Origin: Clostridiales bacterium
GTDB lineage: Bacteria > Bacillota > Clostridia > Tissierellales > Dethiosulfatibacteraceae
DNA length: 9,100 bases
NCBI GenBank assembly: GCA_003539375.1
Contig: DPPH01000076.1
Location: 1 to 9,100 of the forward strand
Reading direction: 5' to 3'
Shown: positions 6,386 to 9,100 of the stretch, piece after piece
How positions within the stretch are numbered: the first letter of the stretch is position 1
Layout of the letters: every line of letters begins with the position of its first letter
Made by a program: the position numbers and the translations under genes
Notes under the pieces: model-generated
The model's input: the letters and a program-made list of their open reading frames with translations, nothing else
What the model was told of the DNA's origin: nothing
Databases searched by the model: none

Positions 6386-7330
6386 TTGAAATGGATTGAA
6401 GTTTTTGTAAAGACCACTTCAGAATTTGAAGAAGAAGTTACAAATATTTTGTACGAAGCTAATATTCAAGGTATTATTATAGAAGATTTCCAGGATGTAT
6501 TAGATTTGGAAAAAAACAAAAATGATTGGGATATTATTGATCCCGATTTATTAAACAATTATTATGAAGGTATCATCATAAAAGGATATCTGGAAGAAGA
6601 AGATGATGTTGAAGAAAAAATCGACTTCATAAAAGAAAAAATACACGGATTACCAAGATACGACCTGGATATTAGAGACACTGAAGTTGAAATAAATACC
6701 ATTGAAGAAACAGATTGGAATCAAGAGTGGAAAAAACACTTCAAACCATTTCCTGTAGGAAAGAACTTCCTTATTAAACCATCTTGGGAAGAGATTGATG
6801 AAGATACCGAAAGAAAAATTATTGAAATAGATCCTGGGATGGCCTTTGGTACAGGAACTCATGCAACAACCCTAATGTGCTTAGAAGCTTTAGAAAATTA
6901 TCTAAAAGAAGACGATTTAGTTTATGATATTGGCACCGGAAGTGGTATTCTGGCAATAGCTGCTGGGAAATTAGGTGCTAATTCAATTGGTATCGACATA
7001 GACGAAGATTCTGTTCGTACAGCAAAAGATAATGTTAAATTAAACAAATGTGCGGATAATGTAAAAATAATTAAAGGCAATCTTTTAAATAAGGCAATGG
7101 ATAAGGCTGATATAATAATTTCAAATATTATAGCAGATGCTATCATCAATATGAGCGGAAATCTCAATAAATTTCTAAAGGATAGTGGTATATTTATAGC
7201 ATCAGGCATACTTGAAAACAAGAAAGAAGAAGTAGTACAGGCATTAAAAGCTAATAAATTTGAAATTCTAGAAACCAGTGTAATGGATGAATGGTTGTGT
7301 ATTGTTGCGAGGAAAGGTATTAATGAATAG
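6386..7330 (+). CDS. prmA: Ribosomal protein L11 methyltransferase PrmA, TTG start
   Basis: A 314-residue SAM-dependent methyltransferase that trimethylates ribosomal protein L11. The N-terminal L11-recognition domain starts with the family-typical MKWIEVFVKTT, which supports the TTG start (TTG AAA TGG ATT). The catalytic Rossmann domain has DPGMAFGTGTHATT (149-162), the SAM-binding motif DIGTGSGILA (181-190) with the acidic end of the second strand at GIDIDED, and SNIIADAI (246-253), the usual substrate-side motif. The length is close to the usual 310-315. The gene lies 14 bases after dnaJ, with its ribosome binding site on the dnaJ stop, and it overlaps rsmE by 8 bases. It is the usual gene after dnaJ in Firmicutes, so it is probably part of the heat-shock transcript. 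The alternative GTG 6377 would add three residues but is too close to the Shine-Dalgarno site. Confidence 0.95.
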   Translation: MKWIEVFVKTTSEFEEEVTNILYEANIQGIIIEDFQDVLDLEKNKNDWDIIDPDLLNNYYEGIIIKGYLEEEDDVEEKIDFIKEKIHGLPRYDLDIRDTEVEINTIEETDWNQEWKKHFKPFPVGKNFLIKPSWEEIDEDTERKIIEIDPGMAFGTGTHATTLMCLEALENYLKEDDLVYDIGTGSGILAIAAGKLGANSIGIDIDEDSVRTAKDNVKLNKCADNVKIIKGNLLNKAMDKADIIISNIIADAIINMSGNLNKFLKDSGIFIASGILENKKEEVVQALKANKFEILETSVMDEWLCIVARKGINE

Positions 7331-8069
7331 ATTTTTTGTAAAAAAAATAGACCAAAACAACATCGCTATATATGGGGATGATTATAAGCATGCAAAAAAA
7401 GTACTACGATTAGTAGAAGGTAGTAATGTATATGCTGTATATAATGAAGTAGAATATTTAGCTAAAATAATAAAAGATGATGGAGAAAATCTTTGGTTGG
7501 AAATGATTGAAGAAACAAAAGTAATTAGAGAACCAGATGTAGAAATCCATATATATCAGTCATTACCTAAATCTAGTAAAATGGATTTTATTATACAAAA
7601 AAATGTAGAAATTGGAATTAGCAAATTGACTCCTATTATAAGTGATAGGAGTTTAATTAAAATAAAAAATGAAAAAAAAGAAAAGAAAAAACTTGAAAGA
7701 TGGACCAAAATTTCTGAAGAGGCAGCTAAACAATCTATGAGGAATATAATACCAGAAATCAGAGATATTATTTCATTCGACGATATGATTGAAGAATTAA
7801 AATTTAAAATAAAAAATGAAAATATAGAAATTTTAGTCCCTTATGAAAATGAAGAAGATTGTAGTATTAAGGATATAAATTTAAACAAGGAAAAAATAGC
7901 AGCTGTCGTAGGTCCTGAAGGAGGATTTGAAGAAGAAGAAATTCAACGCCTTATTGAAATAGGAGTAAAACCTGTAACCTTGGGACCAAGAATATTAAGG
8001 AGTGAAACAGCGGCACTAGTTTTGAGCACATTGATACTTCATGAGACAGATAATATGAGGAGAAAATAA
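7323..8069 (+). CDS. rsmE: 16S rRNA (uracil1498-N3)-methyltransferase RsmE
   Basis: A 248-residue SPOUT-class methyltransferase that methylates N3 of U1498 in 16S rRNA. The N-terminal PUA-like RNA-binding domain (about 1-70) carries DYKHAKKVLRL (20-30). The trefoil-knot catalytic domain has QSLPKSSKMDFIIQKNVEIGI (79-99 region), EEAAKQSMRNIIPEI (132-146), the SAM-binding loop VGPEGGF (196-202) and LGPRILRSETAAL (220-232), all typical of RsmE. I choose ATG 7323, which overlaps the last 8 bases of prmA. GAGG (7309-7312) and AAAGG (7313-7317) upstream could serve as the ribosome binding site, and the protein then begins MNRFFV as expected. The in-frame ATG at 7287 would add 12 unrelated residues (MNGCVLL) read from inside prmA. 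A Lys-rich loop (115-124, KNEKKEKKKL) encoded by long A runs lies between the two domains. Confidence 0.95.
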   Translation: MNRFFVKKIDQNNIAIYGDDYKHAKKVLRLVEGSNVYAVYNEVEYLAKIIKDDGENLWLEMIEETKVIREPDVEIHIYQSLPKSSKMDFIIQKNVEIGISKLTPIISDRSLIKIKNEKKEKKKLERWTKISEEAAKQSMRNIIPEIRDIISFDDMIEELKFKIKNENIEILVPYENEEDCSIKDINLNKEKIAAVVGPEGGFEEEEIQRLIEIGVKPVTLGPRILRSETAALVLSTLILHETDNMRRK

Positions 8070-9100
8070 TGAAAGTAGCATTTTATACTCTAGGTTGTAA
8101 AGTAAACCAATATGAAACTGAAGCCATGAAAAATCTTTTTAAAAATGCCGGGTTTTCAATTATAGAAGAAGAAAACACAGCGGATATTTTCATAATAAAT
8201 TCTTGTACAGTAACCAGTGCAAGCGATAGAAAAACTCGTCAAATGATGAGGCGATTTAAAAAGAACAATTCTAATGGGATTTTGATTTTAATGGGATGCT
8301 ATAGTCAAAATCATGGCGATGAGTTGAAAAATAACCAAGATGTAGATATAATAATAGGTACAAAAGAAAAATCAAAAGTATTGGAAATAACTCAAGATTA
8401 TATAAATAAAAAAATAAAACACCAATCAGTACAAGAATTTGACAGAAAAGAAAAATATGAAGAGTTTGATATTATTGATTGGGAATCAAGAACTAGAGCT
8501 AATATAAAAATACAAGATGGTTGTGATCAGTATTGTTCATACTGTATTATTCCCTATGTAAGAGGACCAAGTAGGAGTAGAGAAAGAGAAGATATAATAA
8601 AGGAAATAATCAACTTATCAGAAAAAAATTACAAAGAAATAATAATAAATGGAATAAATTTAACAGCATTAGGTAAGGACGACCATAAAGGTACATTAGT
8701 AGATTTAGTTAGAGAAATTGATAAGTTAGAAATAAATTCAAGAATTAGATTTGGTTCACTAGAAGCGAGCATAATAAGTGAAGAAATGATGAGTATTATA
8801 TCCAATAACGACATTTTTGCAAAACACTTTCACTTATCTCTACAGAGCGGCTCAAATTCAGTATTAAAGAGAATGAATAGAAAATATACAAAAGAAGAAT
8901 TTTATGAAAAAGTAGAACTTATAAGGAAATATATACCAGATTGCGGAATTACAACTGACATAATAGTAGGATTTCCGGGAGAAACAGAAGAAGAATTTAG
9001 CGAATCCTATGAATTTGTAGATAAAGTTGGATTTTCTAGAATTCATGTTTTTAAATTTTCACCTAGAGAGGGAACAAGAGCCTATAATATGAAGGAAAAG
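8069..9100 (+). CDS. mtaB: tRNA t6A37 methylthiotransferase MtaB, 3' end outside window
   Basis: The first 344 codons, open to the window edge, of a methylthiotransferase that converts t6A37 to ms2t6A37 in tRNA. The N-terminal UPF0004 domain carries the three ligands of the second 4Fe-4S cluster: C10 (TLGCKVNQYE), C46 (NSCTVT) and C77 (MGCYSQ). The radical-SAM cluster motif is C152-x3-C156-x2-C159 (GCDQYCSYC), followed by IIPYVRGPSRSR. The CKVNQYE form of the first motif points to MtaB and away from MiaB (CQMN) or RimO (CPKN). HFHLSLQSGSNSVLKRMNR and DIIVGFPGETEEEF, further on, are also typical. The C-terminal TRAM domain, about 90 more residues, should lie beyond base 9100. ATG 8069 overlaps the rsmE stop by one base (TAATG), and GAGGAG (8057-8062) lies 6 bases upstream, which suggests coupled translation. 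It is usually the last gene of this cluster in Bacillus-like genomes. Confidence 0.95.
   Translation, partial: MKVAFYTLGCKVNQYETEAMKNLFKNAGFSIIEEENTADIFIINSCTVTSASDRKTRQMMRRFKKNNSNGILILMGCYSQNHGDELKNNQDVDIIIGTKEKSKVLEITQDYINKKIKHQSVQEFDRKEKYEEFDIIDWESRTRANIKIQDGCDQYCSYCIIPYVRGPSRSREREDIIKEIINLSEKNYKEIIINGINLTALGKDDHKGTLVDLVREIDKLEINSRIRFGSLEASIISEEMMSIISNNDIFAKHFHLSLQSGSNSVLKRMNRKYTKEEFYEKVELIRKYIPDCGITTDIIVGFPGETEEEFSESYEFVDKVGFSRIHVFKFSPREGTRAYNMKEK

Noticed and set aside
7287..7322. ATG 7287 as the rsmE start
   Set aside because: It would add 12 residues unlike the RsmE N-terminus and overlap prmA by 44 bases, whereas ATG 7323 gives MNRFFV with a reasonable ribosome binding site.
1..9100. 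A novel accessory system, mobile element, CRISPR array or RNA gene
   Set aside because: Every gene is a recognised core gene in its usual Firmicute order, gaps are short, composition is even, and I see no transposase, integrase, direct-repeat array or tRNA-like fold.

Overview
The window is a stretch of conserved housekeeping chromosome from a low-GC Gram-positive bacterium. The DNA is clearly AT-rich, arginine is mostly AGA and isoleucine often ATA, Shine-Dalgarno sites are strong, and DnaK lacks the roughly two-dozen-residue ATPase-domain segment found in Gram-negative DnaK. A Clostridia or Tissierellia-type anaerobe fits best; nothing in the window fixes the genus. All genes are on the + strand and tightly packed, and the gene order matches that of Bacillus subtilis and many other Firmicutes.

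Layout: the 3' end of lepA (1-411) is followed after 11 bases by hemW (423-1556). A 104-base gap (1557-1660) holds a sigma-A-type promoter, a second TTGACA box and a perfect CIRCE operator. The class I heat-shock operon follows: hrcA (1661-2716), grpE (2722-3318), dnaK (3333-5189), a hairpin with a U-tract (5188-5220) that looks like a weak intrinsic terminator, and dnaJ (5238-6371). Downstream and probably co-transcribed are prmA (6386-7330, TTG start), rsmE (7323-8069) and the first 344 codons of mtaB (8069 to the window end).

How they work together: HrcA represses its own operon at CIRCE. When the chaperones are busy with unfolded protein, HrcA loses activity and DnaK, DnaJ and GrpE are induced. 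The three downstream genes modify the translation machinery: ribosomal protein L11 (PrmA), 16S rRNA U1498 (RsmE) and t6A37 of tRNA (MtaB). LepA is a ribosome-associated GTPase and HemW a radical-SAM heme chaperone; both lie upstream of the heat-shock promoter.

I see no mobile element, CRISPR array, tRNA, rRNA or novel multi-gene system. The points worth a second look are regulatory or structural: the doubled TTGACA at CIRCE, the dnaK/dnaJ terminator-like hairpin that includes the dnaK stop codon, a perfect 22-bp palindrome over the HPD codons of dnaJ, and a few divergent motif positions in LepA and HemW.
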